From: a bacterium UBP3_UBA3054
Lineage (GTDB): Bacteria; Auribacterota; UBA3054
Reading direction: 5' to 3'
NCBI GenBank assembly: GCA_002366995.1
Contig: DFCM01000026.1
Location: 1-37,503, forward strand
DNA length: 37,503 nucleotides
In this document: one piece after another, positions 17,780 to 26,528 of the stretch
Position numbering within the stretch: position 1 is the stretch's first letter
Layout of the letters: each line of letters starts with the position of its first letter
Made by a program: the position numbers and the translations under genes
Notes under the pieces: generated by a model
The model's database searches: none
Seen by the model: the letters and a program-made list of their open reading frames with translations, nothing else
Told to the model about the DNA's origin: nothing

Positions 17780-20098
17780 ATGCGTAATGAGACAAAAGAA
17801 AAACTGGAAAATTTCGTTTCCGACAGGACGCGGGAGTTCTGCGCTTTTTCGCTTTTCGTCATAGCGATATTGCTGACCGTTTCCTTGGGAACGTACCATG
17901 GGCTCGAGACCAACGCGGAAAGCAACGCCGTGGGACTCATCGGAGCCTGGGTCTCGTTTTTCTTTTACCAGGCTTTCGGCTACGGCTTCTATTTTCTGAT
18001 CCTTTCCTGCGTGGCGCTGGCGATCGTCGTCTTCCGTTCCAAGGAATGGCTGCCGCTTAAGATAATAGTTTTAAGGGCGGTGATGTTCGTCGTAAGCCTT
18101 GTCTCCGCGAGCGTGCTTCTGTATATGATCCGCCCGGAAAGCGTGAAACGCCTCGACATTCCGTCTGGCGGCGGCCTTATCGGCAAAGCCATCGGCGGTT
18201 TCACGACGACTTTCTTCGGGGAAGCCGGGACGTCCATCATTTTCACGGCGATCCTAATAGGCGCCCTGACGCTGCTCTTCGACAAGAACCTCGCCTCCAT
18301 CCTGAAATTCCTGTGGTTCTGCGTCTGCAAGATCTGTTCCTGGATAGTCGCGCTCTTCCGCGCGATCACCGCCAAGAAACTTCAGGAGGAGCTGGACGAA
18401 GAGGAAGAGGAGGAGCCGCCCAAAAGAACGAAGCCTGAGGATGTGGAAGTTTCCATTCCGCAGCCGAAGATCACGCCGAAGCCTATTCCTAAAAAGCCCA
18501 CACCTCCGCCCGAGCCCGAGGAGAAGCCCGTGCCGATGATCAGGACGGAAGACGAGAGCGACCTGCCGCCCTACGAGCTGCCTGACGTCGAGCTCTTGGA
18601 CATGCCGGACTCTACCGACCTGCGCGAACTGGAAGGCGAGGCCAAAGCGAAGGCGAAGATACTGGCCGATGTTTTCGAACAGTACGGCGTGCAGGCCGAT
18701 ATCGGAAAAGTTATCTGCGGCCCCACCATCACCTGCTATGAAGTGCATCCCTGCCCGGGCGTGAAGGTGAACCGCATCACGGCCTTGGAAAACGAGATCG
18801 CCATGTCGATGAAAGCCACGTCGATTCGTATCGTCGCTCCCATTCCCGGACGCGACGCGGTCGGCGTGGAGATACCGAACGGCACGAGGCGCAACGTTTT
18901 CTTCTCGCAGCTCTGCACCACCCCTGAGTACAAGGAAAAGAGCAAGAAGATGAAGCTCATGATGGCTCTGGGACAGATGCTGGACGGCGAGACTTTTCTG
19001 GAAGACCTGGCCAAGACGCCGCACCTTCTGGTGGCTGGCGCGACAGGTTCGGGCAAATCCGTTTGCATTAACACGATCCTCATGAGCCTTCTGTTCCGCT
19101 TCCGCCCGGATGAGCTGAAGCTGATACTGGTCGACCCCAAGACGGTGGAGATGACGCTTTACCACGACATTCCCCATCTGCTGGTGCCGATCCTGACGGA
19201 CTTGGAAAAAGTCCCGGACGCGCTCGACTGGCTGATCGTGGAAATGGAGCGCCGCTACAAGTTCTTCGCCAGGGCCGGCGTCAGGGAGATCGGCTCTTTC
19301 AACCAGCAGCGCGCCATTGATCCCAAGCCTTTGAAGATCCAGCACGGCAATCAGGAATACGACGTTCCTAATTTCCTGCCTTACATCGTGCTGGTGGTCG
19401 ACGAACTGGCCGACCTTATGCTGACGCAGGGCGACAACATCGAAAAGAAGATCCAGCGCCTGGCGCAGCTGGCCAGAGCCGCCGGCATCCATATGGTGCT
19501 TGCGACGCAGCGTCCTTCGACCAACGTCATCACAGGCACCATCAAGGCCAACATTCCCGCCCGCATCGCCTTCAAGACCACCTCCGGCATCGACTCCCGC
19601 GTGATATTGGACGAAATGGGCAGCGAGAAACTTCTCGGCATGGGCGACATGCTGGTGAGATCCCAGACCTACAACAGAACGCTGCGCATTCAGGGCGCTT
19701 ATGTTTCCGAAGACGAAGTGAAGCGCGTGACCGACTTCGTCAGGGAGCAGAGGGAACCATCTTACGTCGACTTCATGGAAGGCAAAGAGGACGACTTCAT
19801 GGACGGCGAGATCGATTACGATCCCAAGCTCGACGAAGCGATCCAGTATGTCCTCTCTTCGGGCAACGCCAGCGCTTCCTACCTGCAGCGCGTTCTGTCG
19901 GTAGGCTACGCGAGGGCCGCCCGCATGATCGACACGATGGAGAAGCTGAAAGTCGTCGGCCCCAGGAACGGATCCAAGCCGAGGGACATCCTTGTCGAGA
20001 GCTGGCCGCCTGAGGACGGGATAGGCTACGACGAGGGAGAGCAGACGGAAATGTTTGATGAAAACAACGAAGAAGAGATAGTGGAAGAAGATGAGTGA
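17780..20098 (+). CDS. ftsK: DNA translocase FtsK/SpoIIIE
   Basis: This 772-residue septal DNA pump clears chromosome DNA during division and helps resolve dimers. Hydrophobic segments at about 22-42, 55-85, 95-115, 150-170 and 175-192 form the membrane domain. A short acidic, then Pro-rich linker (about 200-270) follows, then the alpha/beta motor with Walker A GATGSGKSV (about 419-427) and Walker B LVVDELADLM. The C-terminal winged-helix gamma domain (about 680-750; ASYLQRVLSVGYARAARMID) would read polar KOPS-like sites. The linker is far shorter than in E. coli FtsK, closer to SpoIIIE. Its 3' end overlaps the rodZ-like gene by 8 nt. Confidence 0.96.
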   Translation: MRNETKEKLENFVSDRTREFCAFSLFVIAILLTVSLGTYHGLETNAESNAVGLIGAWVSFFFYQAFGYGFYFLILSCVALAIVVFRSKEWLPLKIIVLRAVMFVVSLVSASVLLYMIRPESVKRLDIPSGGGLIGKAIGGFTTTFFGEAGTSIIFTAILIGALTLLFDKNLASILKFLWFCVCKICSWIVALFRAITAKKLQEELDEEEEEEPPKRTKPEDVEVSIPQPKITPKPIPKKPTPPPEPEEKPVPMIRTEDESDLPPYELPDVELLDMPDSTDLRELEGEAKAKAKILADVFEQYGVQADIGKVICGPTITCYEVHPCPGVKVNRITALENEIAMSMKATSIRIVAPIPGRDAVGVEIPNGTRRNVFFSQLCTTPEYKEKSKKMKLMMALGQMLDGETFLEDLAKTPHLLVAGATGSGKSVCINTILMSLLFRFRPDELKLILVDPKTVEMTLYHDIPHLLVPILTDLEKVPDALDWLIVEMERRYKFFARAGVREIGSFNQQRAIDPKPLKIQHGNQEYDVPNFLPYIVLVVDELADLMLTQGDNIEKKIQRLAQLARAAGIHMVLATQRPSTNVITGTIKANIPARIAFKTTSGIDSRVILDEMGSEKLLGMGDMLVRSQTYNRTLRIQGAYVSEDEVKRVTDFVREQREPSYVDFMEGKEDDFMDGEIDYDPKLDEAIQYVLSSGNASASYLQRVLSVGYARAARMIDTMEKLKVVGPRNGSKPRDILVESWPPEDGIGYDEGEQTEMFDENNEEEIVEEDE

Positions 20099-20684
20099 TC
20101 ACAACGCCAATGAAGAAATGCAGACCGTGATGCCTCCCGGAATAGGGGAGCAGCTCAAGGCCGCCAGAGAGGAGAGGAAGCTGACGCTTCTTGAGATCTC
20201 CGACAACATACACATCAAAGTTTCCTATCTGGAAGCCTTGGAAAGGGACGACTACGAGCACATGCCGGTCGCCATCTACACCAAGAACTACATCAAGAAA
20301 TACGGCAACTACCTCGGATTGGACGGCGAGCAGCTCGCCGAGCGCTTCCAGTCCGTCTCTAAGCAGTATTCCACCTTCCCATCCAGCTCTGTGCCGACGT
20401 CCGAAAAGATCATGCGGAAGAACAAGGAGAGGGCGCAGAAAGCCGAGGAAGGCGAGATCATGCCGCGGCACTGGTTCGTTTTCGCGCTGGTCATCCTGGG
20501 CGTCATAGTGGCGCTCGTCAAGATCACCGGCCACGCGCGCCAGGAGAAGAAAGCGAGGGAGGCTGCCATCAAAGAGCAGAAGACCGTGGACTCCAAGGGC
20601 GACGCCGTCAGCAGGGAGCTCCAGATCGTCCGCAGCGTTAAGCAGGAACTGAATTTCTCCGAGAAACTTCCCGAGGTCGACTGA
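20091..20684 (+). CDS. RodZ-like HTH membrane protein
   Basis: This 197-residue protein has an N-terminal xenobiotic-response-type helix-turn-helix of the RodZ/YmfM class (about 17-85: GEQLKAAREERKLTLLEIS; YIKKYGNYLGLD). A single membrane segment at about 125-147 follows, then a tail of about 50 residues. RodZ links MreB to the envelope in rod-shaped cells. This one lacks the usual C-terminal periplasmic beta domain. Position between ftsK and rimO/pgsA agrees with the conserved ymfM-pgsA neighbourhood of other bacteria. mreB is not in the window. Confidence 0.82.
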   Translation: MSDHNANEEMQTVMPPGIGEQLKAAREERKLTLLEISDNIHIKVSYLEALERDDYEHMPVAIYTKNYIKKYGNYLGLDGEQLAERFQSVSKQYSTFPSSSVPTSEKIMRKNKERAQKAEEGEIMPRHWFVFALVILGVIVALVKITGHARQEKKAREAAIKEQKTVDSKGDAVSRELQIVRSVKQELNFSEKLPEVD

Positions 20685-20685
20685 T

Positions 20686-21966
20686 ATGAAGATCTATGTG
20701 GTGAGCCTCGGCTGCGCGAAAAACCAGGTCGATACCGAGAGAATGCTCGGCTCGCTTCTCCAGGAAGGCAGCGAGATCTGCGCCACGCCGGAAGAAGCCG
20801 ACCTCATGCTTGTCAACACCTGCGCATTCATTCAGGAAGCCAGGGACGAGGCCTCGGCCGTCATCATCGAATTGGTAAGCCATAAGCGCTCGGATCAAAA
20901 GCTCATCGTCACGGGCTGCTTCGTCAACTACTACGGCGCCCAGATATTGAAGGGCAGGCAGATGGAAGTCGACGCCTGGCTTCCTGTCGCCAGCGAAGCC
21001 GCCGTTTCCGAAGTCGTGGGAAAACTTTTCAAAACGAAGAAGGCCGTCGACATTCCTTACGGCCCGAGGATCAGGATCACCCCGCCGCATTACGGCTTCC
21101 TGAGGATCGCCGACGGCTGCGACCACAAGTGCGCTTTCTGCTCGATCCCGAGACTGAGAGGGCCTATGGCGGAAGAGCCATTGGAAGCGCTCGTCGAGGA
21201 AGCTGAGGAAATGGCCGCGGAGGGCGTCGTCGAATTGAACGTCATCGCCCAGGACACTTCCGCCTACAAGAAGCTTCCGCAACTTCTGGAAAAACTCTGC
21301 GGGATCGACGATCTCTACTGGATCAGGCTGCAGTATCTTTATCCCGCCACCATGAGCGACGAACTCATCGACGTCATAGCAGGGGAGGAGAAGATCTGCA
21401 AATACATCGACCTGCCTCTGCAGCATGTCAACGAGGATGTGCTTAAGGCCATGCGCCGCCCGACGCACGCCTTTACGGAAAAACTGCTCGACAAGATCCT
21501 GAACAAGATCCCGGACGCGACGCTGAGGACGACTTTCATAACGGGCTTCCCGGGCGAAACGAAAGAGGCTTTCGAGGAACTGGAAGCTTTCGTGAAGAAA
21601 GGCCTCTTCCATCATCTGGGCGTTTTCGCCTACTCTCAGGAAGAGCTTACCCCGGCCTTCCCATTGGGCGATGACATTCCGCAGGAAGTGAAGGAGGGGA
21701 GAGCGGACATTCTGATGCGCGCCCAGAAAGAGATCTCTCTGAAGAAGAACAGGAGCTATATCGGCAAGACTATTCCCGTGATCATAGACAGAAAGGAAAA
21801 GGACCGCGGCTTCGGCAGAAGGATGGCGGACGCCCCGGACGTTGACAACGAAGTCACGGTAAGAAACGCCAAGAAGATCCCTGTCGGCTCCATTATTCCC
21901 GTCAAGATCACCGGCGCGGCGAGCTACGACGTCACCGGGACGGCGGTCCTGGAGGGGCTGGTATGA
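20686..21966 (+). CDS. rimO: Ribosomal protein S12 methylthiotransferase RimO
   Basis: This radical-SAM enzyme (426 residues) adds a methylthio group to an Asp of ribosomal protein S12. The N-terminal UPF0004 domain carries its cluster cysteines (GCAKN near 10, NTCAF near 45, TGCF near 80). The radical-SAM cluster is C145-x3-C149-x2-C152 in CDHKCAFCSIP. The TRAM domain at about 360-426 includes a long basic/acidic segment with RKEKDRGFGRRMADAPDVDNE. SLGCAKNQVDTE at the start is typical of RimO rather than MiaB. It overlaps pgsA by 4 nt. Confidence 0.95.
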   Translation: MKIYVVSLGCAKNQVDTERMLGSLLQEGSEICATPEEADLMLVNTCAFIQEARDEASAVIIELVSHKRSDQKLIVTGCFVNYYGAQILKGRQMEVDAWLPVASEAAVSEVVGKLFKTKKAVDIPYGPRIRITPPHYGFLRIADGCDHKCAFCSIPRLRGPMAEEPLEALVEEAEEMAAEGVVELNVIAQDTSAYKKLPQLLEKLCGIDDLYWIRLQYLYPATMSDELIDVIAGEEKICKYIDLPLQHVNEDVLKAMRRPTHAFTEKLLDKILNKIPDATLRTTFITGFPGETKEAFEELEAFVKKGLFHHLGVFAYSQEELTPAFPLGDDIPQEVKEGRADILMRAQKEISLKKNRSYIGKTIPVIIDRKEKDRGFGRRMADAPDVDNEVTVRNAKKIPVGSIIPVKITGAASYDVTGTAVLEGLV

Positions 21967-22544
21967 ATCTTCCCAACAAGCTTACCCTGGCAAGGCTCGC
22001 CATGCCTATCGCCATCATGCCCTGCCTGCTCATAATCTTCCCTTATTCCAAGTCCATCGCGCTCGGCCTTTTCGCCCTGGCTTCCGTCACTGACTGGCTG
22101 GACGGCCACATCGCCAGGAAATACGGGCTTGTGACTGATTTCGGCAAACTGATGGATCCTCTGGCGGACAAGATCCTGGTCTGCTCCGTCCTCATCTGTT
22201 TCGCGGCTCTCTATTACATCAACCATGTGGTGGCGCCCTGGATGGTCGTTGCCATCGTTGGCAGGGACCTCGTCGTCACGGGGCTGAGGATGGCGGGATT
22301 GAGCAGGGGAGCGGTCCTGGGCGCCCACGCCATCGGCAAGCACAAAACGGCCTGGCAGATGATCGCGATAGTCACGACGCTCATCTATTACATCCTGTAT
22401 TACGACTTTAAGCTGACCGGCCCCTTCATGGATTATTTCAGGCTCGGCGCGCATCTCCTTTTCTGGTTCGTTTCCATTTTGACGATAATTTCCGGCATAT
22501 ATTACCTCATAAAATACAAACACTTCTACCTGGAGAATGTCTGA
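21963..22544 (+). CDS. pgsA: CDP-diacylglycerol-glycerol-3-phosphate 3-phosphatidyltransferase
   Basis: PgsA makes phosphatidylglycerol phosphate from CDP-diacylglycerol. The 193-residue polytopic inner-membrane protein carries the CDP-alcohol phosphatidyltransferase signature DG-x2-AR-x8-G-x3-D-x3-D, read as DGHIAR...GKLMDPLAD (about 43-65). GGAGGGGC-like bases (GGAGGGG) lie before its ATG. Its 3' end overlaps the gene for the next enzyme, PgpA, by 8 nt, so two consecutive steps of phosphatidylglycerol synthesis are coupled. Confidence 0.95.
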   Translation: MNLPNKLTLARLAMPIAIMPCLLIIFPYSKSIALGLFALASVTDWLDGHIARKYGLVTDFGKLMDPLADKILVCSVLICFAALYYINHVVAPWMVVAIVGRDLVVTGLRMAGLSRGAVLGAHAIGKHKTAWQMIAIVTTLIYYILYYDFKLTGPFMDYFRLGAHLLFWFVSILTIISGIYYLIKYKHFYLENV

Positions 22545-23010
22545 GCAAAAGAAGACTTTGGCGGTCTTTGTCTCTACGATGGGCTTCACCGGTTTTTTCC
22601 CCATCATGCCTGGCACTGTCGGCACTATTTGGGGCCTTCTTCTCTGGTACGCCACGACTCTGACTAAGCATCCATTAGTCCTTCAGGCTCTCCTAGCCGC
22701 GGTCTTTTTCCTGCTCGGCCTGATCTTTTGCGGAAAGGCCGAAAAAGACCTTTGTAAGCACGACCCCGGCTCAGTTATCGTCGACGAGACGGCAGCGGCC
22801 TTTCTGACCTTCCTGGGCGTTCATTTCAGCCTTTGGACGGCTATCATAGGTTTGTTCCTCAACCGCTTCTTCGACATATTGAAGCCCTGGCCCATCAATA
22901 AGCTTCAAAAACTGCCCGGAGCGTGGGGCATTATGCTCGACGACACGGCCGCCGGGATAATCTCGAGATTGATACTTGGAGCGATAATTTACTTCTGTCC
23001 CCAGATTTGA
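22537..23010 (+). CDS. pgpA: Phosphatidylglycerophosphatase A
   Basis: PgpA removes phosphate from phosphatidylglycerol phosphate, completing phosphatidylglycerol synthesis. The 157-residue membrane protein has family landmarks: PGTVGTIWGLLLW near 25-37, DETAAAFLTF with the acidic residues near 83, RFFDILKPWPI near 110, and DDTAAGIIS near 132. Only 1 nt lies between a GGAG and the ATG, so translation probably depends on coupling with pgsA. The stop codon overlaps the -35 box of the next promoter. Confidence 0.93.
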   Translation: MSEQKKTLAVFVSTMGFTGFFPIMPGTVGTIWGLLLWYATTLTKHPLVLQALLAAVFFLLGLIFCGKAEKDLCKHDPGSVIVDETAAAFLTFLGVHFSLWTAIIGLFLNRFFDILKPWPINKLQKLPGAWGIMLDDTAAGIISRLILGAIIYFCPQI

Positions 23011-23035
23011 CCGAAAGGGCGCATTTTGCTAGACT
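23007..23035 (+). promoter_or_regulatory. Promoter of symporter gene
   Basis: TTGACC (23007-23012), a 17-nt spacer and TAGACT (23030-23035), preceded by TTTTGC as an extended -10. The -35 box includes the TGA stop codon of pgpA. The leader is about 37 nt and contains AAGGA close to the ATG. Confidence 0.75.
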
Positions 23036-23078
23036 AAAACCGTAGAAATATTATAACCAACAACTTTTTAAGGAAAAT

Positions 23079-24902
23079 ATGGGTTACGAATTCATTCCCG
23101 TGAACGCCCTTGACTGGGGGATCATCATAGGCTTCCTGGTCTTCACGCTTGTCGTGGGCATCATCGTTTCCAAAAAAGCCGGCGAATCAAGCGAGGACTT
23201 CTTCCTTTCCGGCCGTTCCATGCCCTGGTGGCTTCTGGGCTTTTCCATGGTCGCCACGACCTTCTCTACCGACACTCCGAACCTCGTGACCGACATGGTC
23301 AGGCAGGGCGGCGTGGCCCAGAACTGGAGCTGGTGGGCCTTCCTGATGACAGGCATGCTCACGACTTTCATCTACTCCAAGCTCTGGCGCCGTTCCGGCG
23401 TGGTAACCGATCTGGGTTTCTATGAACTCCGCTACAGCGGCAAAAGCGCGGCCTTCCTGAGAGGCTTCCGCGCCGTCTACTTGGGCTTCCTCTTCAACAT
23501 CATCGTCATGGCCACCGTTTCCATGGCCGCCATCAAGATCGGCGGCGTCATGCTGGGACTGAAGCCCTGGGAGACCGTCATCTACGCCGCGGCCATCACG
23601 ACGATCTTCTCCGTGCTGGGCGGCCTTAAGAGCGTTTTGATCACAGACTGCCTACTCTTCATCGTCGCTATGGTCGGCTCCGTCGCGGCGGCTGTCGTTT
23701 CCATCAACCGCGCCGGCGGCTTGGATACCGTGCTGAACAATCCGCTGGTCCAGTCGAAGATGGACATCCTGCCTTCCTTCGACATCTACACTCCGGGCGT
23801 CGGTTTCAACAAAGAGGCTCTGAACCTTCTCATCACTCTGCTTCTCATGCCCGTTCTGGTGCAGTGGTGGAGCGCCTGGTATCCCGGCGCGGAACCGGGC
23901 GGCGGCGGTTATCTGACCCAGCGCGTCCTGGCGGCCAAGAACGAAGCGCACGCCACGGGCTCCACGCTTTTCTTCGACATCGCGCACTACGCCCTCCGTC
24001 CCTGGCCCTGGCTGCTCGTCGCGCTGGCCTCTCTGGTCCTCTTCCCGACGCTGGATTCTTTGAAAGCGGCCTTCCCGCACACCATGCCCGGCCACGACCT
24101 GGCTTACTCCGCTATGCTGACCATGCTGCCGCACGGCCTTAAGGGCATCGTCGTAGCTTCCTTGATGTCCGCTTACATTTCCACCATTTCCACTCACCTG
24201 AACTGGGGCTCCTCGTATATCACCTACGACTTCTGGAAACGCTTTGCCAGACCGCAGGCAAGTGAAAAGGAAATGGTCCTGGTCGGCCGCGTAGCCACCG
24301 TCATACTGATGGTCCTGGCCTGCGTGCTTTCCCTTTATCTCAAGAGCGCGACCTTCGCCTTCAAGATCCTGGTGGGCTTCGGCGCCGGCACCGGCTTGGT
24401 CTTCATCCTTCGTTGGTTCTGGTGGCGTATCAACGCCTGGTGCGAGATCGCGGCCATGACGCTCTCCTTCATCATCTCCACGACTTTCGTCTTCTGGGAA
24501 CCCGAGCTCTTCAAGGAGTACACCTTCCTGCCGTATCTCGTCAACGTAGCCGTGACGACCGTCGTCTGGGTGGCCCTGGCCTACATCGCGCCCGCGACTG
24601 ACACCAAGACGCTTAGATCCTTCTACCGCCACATCTGCCCCGGCGGCCCCGGTTGGGACAAAGTCATCAGGGAAGCCAACGAGGAAGGCGACCAGATCGA
24701 CAAGTACGCCGTCCCGAATACCATTCCCCAGGGCATCCTGTGCATGATCATGGGCACCATCCTGGTCTACAGCCTGCTCTTCTCGACGGGCTTCTATATC
24801 TACGGCAAGCCCGTTCCGGCCACCTGCCTCCTCGTTCTGGTCGCGGCCTGCGGCTTCGGAATGTACAAGCTCTGGCCGAAACTCTACCTCAACAACGACT
24901 AA
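23079..24902 (+). CDS. Sodium:solute symporter family transporter
   Basis: This 607-residue polytopic transporter has about 13-14 hydrophobic segments. The N-terminal SSS signature is visible: LVVGIIVSKKAGESSEDFFLSG (about 24-45), then MPWWLLGFSMVATTFSTDTP, typical of Na+-coupled uptake proteins. The conserved region PGGGGYLTQRVLAAKNE near 270-285 is common in sugar or organic-solute members. Substrate cannot be deduced; the nearby secreted GH125 glycosidase makes a sugar possible. It is monocistronic: its own promoter is upstream and a terminator directly follows. Confidence 0.93.
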   Translation: MGYEFIPVNALDWGIIIGFLVFTLVVGIIVSKKAGESSEDFFLSGRSMPWWLLGFSMVATTFSTDTPNLVTDMVRQGGVAQNWSWWAFLMTGMLTTFIYSKLWRRSGVVTDLGFYELRYSGKSAAFLRGFRAVYLGFLFNIIVMATVSMAAIKIGGVMLGLKPWETVIYAAAITTIFSVLGGLKSVLITDCLLFIVAMVGSVAAAVVSINRAGGLDTVLNNPLVQSKMDILPSFDIYTPGVGFNKEALNLLITLLLMPVLVQWWSAWYPGAEPGGGGYLTQRVLAAKNEAHATGSTLFFDIAHYALRPWPWLLVALASLVLFPTLDSLKAAFPHTMPGHDLAYSAMLTMLPHGLKGIVVASLMSAYISTISTHLNWGSSYITYDFWKRFARPQASEKEMVLVGRVATVILMVLACVLSLYLKSATFAFKILVGFGAGTGLVFILRWFWWRINAWCEIAAMTLSFIISTTFVFWEPELFKEYTFLPYLVNVAVTTVVWVALAYIAPATDTKTLRSFYRHICPGGPGWDKVIREANEEGDQIDKYAVPNTIPQGILCMIMGTILVYSLLFSTGFYIYGKPVPATCLLVLVAACGFGMYKLWPKLYLNND

Positions 24903-24920
24903 TTGAGATCGCGCAAAAAA

Positions 24921-24946
24921 GGCCGCCTTCCGGCGGCCTTTTTTTT
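24921..24946. terminator. Bidirectional terminator between symporter and GH125
   Basis: GGCCGCC (24921-24927), loop TTCC and GGCGGCC (24932-24938) form a perfect stem with AAAAAA before it and TTTTTTTT after it, so it can stop transcription from both convergent genes. The GH125 stop codon (24945-24947) touches the T run. Confidence 0.93.
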
Positions 24947-26327
24947 ATTCAGCGTACATTTCGATGATGAGTTCGCCAAACAGCGTGTTGGCCCAGGCGA
25001 ACCAGGAGCGGGAATAATCCTTGGCGTTGTTCTTGTTGAAGGATTCGTGGATGAAGCCCGTGCCGCCGTCGGTGTTGAGAATCTGCTTCACGCACCATTC
25101 TTTCTCGGAGCGGTCGTTTGTCGTGAGGCCTTTCATAATGACGCTCATGGGCCAGGGCCTGTCGAGTCCGCAGTGCGGTCCGCCGATGCCTTCGCCGGCG
25201 GATCCTTTGAAGAAATAAGGGTTGTCTTCGCTCCAAACGAACCTGCGGGTGTTCTGGTAGATCGGATCGTCAGTTTTGACGTCGGTGAGATAGGGGAGAC
25301 TCAGGAGGGAAGGAGCGTTGGAATCGTCCATCAGAAGCACACCTCCGAAGCCGTCTACCTCGAAGGCGTATATCTTGCCGTATTTCGGATGCTCCGCTAC
25401 GGCGTATTTTTTTATGGCTGCATCAACTTGCTCAGCTAACTGATCGCACTCTTTCGCCAGGTCTTCCTCTTTGTTGACGGCGCGCAGGATCTCCGCGGCT
25501 TTTTTGAGAATGCTCACGGCGAAGAAATTGCTGGGGATGAGGTAGGGGAAGACGGTGCTGTCGTCCGAGGGACGGAAGGCGCTGGCGATGAGCCCGCAGG
25601 CTTTGCCGGGATGGCCGTAGCCGCCGTTGCTTCTTGTGTCGTGATAGGCGGCCGTTTCGCGGCGGAAATGGTAGCCGCTCTTAAAGCCGTTCCAGTTCTG
25701 CTGGTCTTTGAAGACACTAATAATGGAGCGCACGGCCTTGAGCCACTTCTCGTCGAAGATAGTAGCGTCTCCTGTCTTCTTCCAGTAAGCGTAGGCCAAT
25801 CTGACAGGATAACAAAGTGAGTCTATCTCGTACTTGCGTTCGTGCAGCTCCGGTTTCATCTCAGTCTCGTCGCTCTGCCAATGACTCCCTTTTGGTCCAT
25901 CGTTGAAGGCGTTGGCGTAAGGGTCGATCAGAATGCATGAGAACTGGCGGCGGATGACGCCTCTGATAAGGCGGCGCAGAGGCTCGTCCATACCCACATA
26001 GCGCAGGTACGGCCAGACCTGGGCCGCGCTGTCCCTGAGCCACATGGCGTCGATGTCGCCGGTGATGACGAAGGTGTCGTCGTCGCCTTCTTTCTTGCTA
26101 TACCGAACGGTCGTGTCCAGCGTGTTGGGGAAGCAGTTGGCGAACATCCAGTAAAGCTTGGGATCGACGGCCGTGAGTTTATCCTTCAAGTCAACGATCT
26201 GCTTTTCCACAGCCTCGCTGCGAAAGCAGCGCTTCTCCGGCGCCGATCTCTGATCCTTGAAGGTTGGCTCATCAGCGGCAGCAAATAGCGCCAGAATCAG
26301 CACAAAAAATAAGACTTTGCTTTTCAT
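24945..26327 (-). CDS. Secreted GH125 exo-alpha-1,6-mannosidase
   Basis: This 460-residue protein has a cleavable signal peptide (about 1-18, ending FAAA). The (alpha/alpha)6 catalytic domain of glycoside hydrolase family 125 (formerly DUF1237) is clear: TGDIDAMWLRDSAAQVWPY (89-107), the acid motif SAFRPSDD (249-256) and the base in GSAGEGIGGPH (375-385, Glu379). Family members remove alpha-1,6-linked mannose without a metal, inverting the anomer, from N-glycans or yeast mannan. All key residues are present. It is a lone gene with its own promoter; no GH92, GH38 or mannose-use genes lie next to it. Cell location is probably periplasmic. Confidence 0.93.
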   Translation of the reverse strand: MKSKVLFFVLILALFAAADEPTFKDQRSAPEKRCFRSEAVEKQIVDLKDKLTAVDPKLYWMFANCFPNTLDTTVRYSKKEGDDDTFVITGDIDAMWLRDSAAQVWPYLRYVGMDEPLRRLIRGVIRRQFSCILIDPYANAFNDGPKGSHWQSDETEMKPELHERKYEIDSLCYPVRLAYAYWKKTGDATIFDEKWLKAVRSIISVFKDQQNWNGFKSGYHFRRETAAYHDTRSNGGYGHPGKACGLIASAFRPSDDSTVFPYLIPSNFFAVSILKKAAEILRAVNKEEDLAKECDQLAEQVDAAIKKYAVAEHPKYGKIYAFEVDGFGGVLLMDDSNAPSLLSLPYLTDVKTDDPIYQNTRRFVWSEDNPYFFKGSAGEGIGGPHCGLDRPWPMSVIMKGLTTNDRSEKEWCVKQILNTDGGTGFIHESFNKNNAKDYSRSWFAWANTLFGELIIEMYAE

Positions 26328-26366
26328 AGAATTTGGCAGTTTATCTATTAAAAAGGATTTTAAATC

Positions 26367-26375
26367 ATTATAGCA
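26367..26375 (-). promoter_or_regulatory. Extended -10 promoter of GH125 gene
   Basis: On the minus strand TTCGTATGCTATAAT: TGC (26373-26375) followed by a perfect TATAAT (26367-26372). The leader is about 33 nt, AT-rich and without a Shine-Dalgarno sequence. No good -35 box and no clear operator is seen. Confidence 0.7.
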
Positions 26376-26460
26376 TACGAACTGTCACGCCTACGATGAG
26401 ACTATTTGTATCAAATTAGATGACAAATACTACTCAAAATAGTAGAACCGTTGAATTTTC

Positions 26461-26489
26461 TTGACTTTGTTTGCGTTTTTGTTTATCAT
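26461..26489 (+). promoter_or_regulatory. Sigma70-type promoter of DUF4062-ATPase gene
   Basis: TTGACT (26461-26466), a 17-nt spacer and TATCAT (26484-26489). The predicted start is near 26496, about 33 nt before the ATG at 26529. The divergent region 26328-26528 shared with the GH125 gene holds only these two promoters; nothing else is evident in it. Confidence 0.78.
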
Positions 26490-26528
26490 CTCGCCAAAAT
26501 TGAATAATTGTATCAACATGGAAACAAT

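Noticed and set aside
18254..19492. A 412-codon open frame opposite ftsK
   Set aside because: It is an antisense shadow of the motor domain with Arg/His/Leu-rich low-complexity composition and no recognisable family.
26508..26528. TTG start for the DUF4062-ATPase protein
   Set aside because: DUF4062 domains begin with KIFISS right after the initiator, which fits the ATG at 26529; the TTG has no better ribosome binding site.
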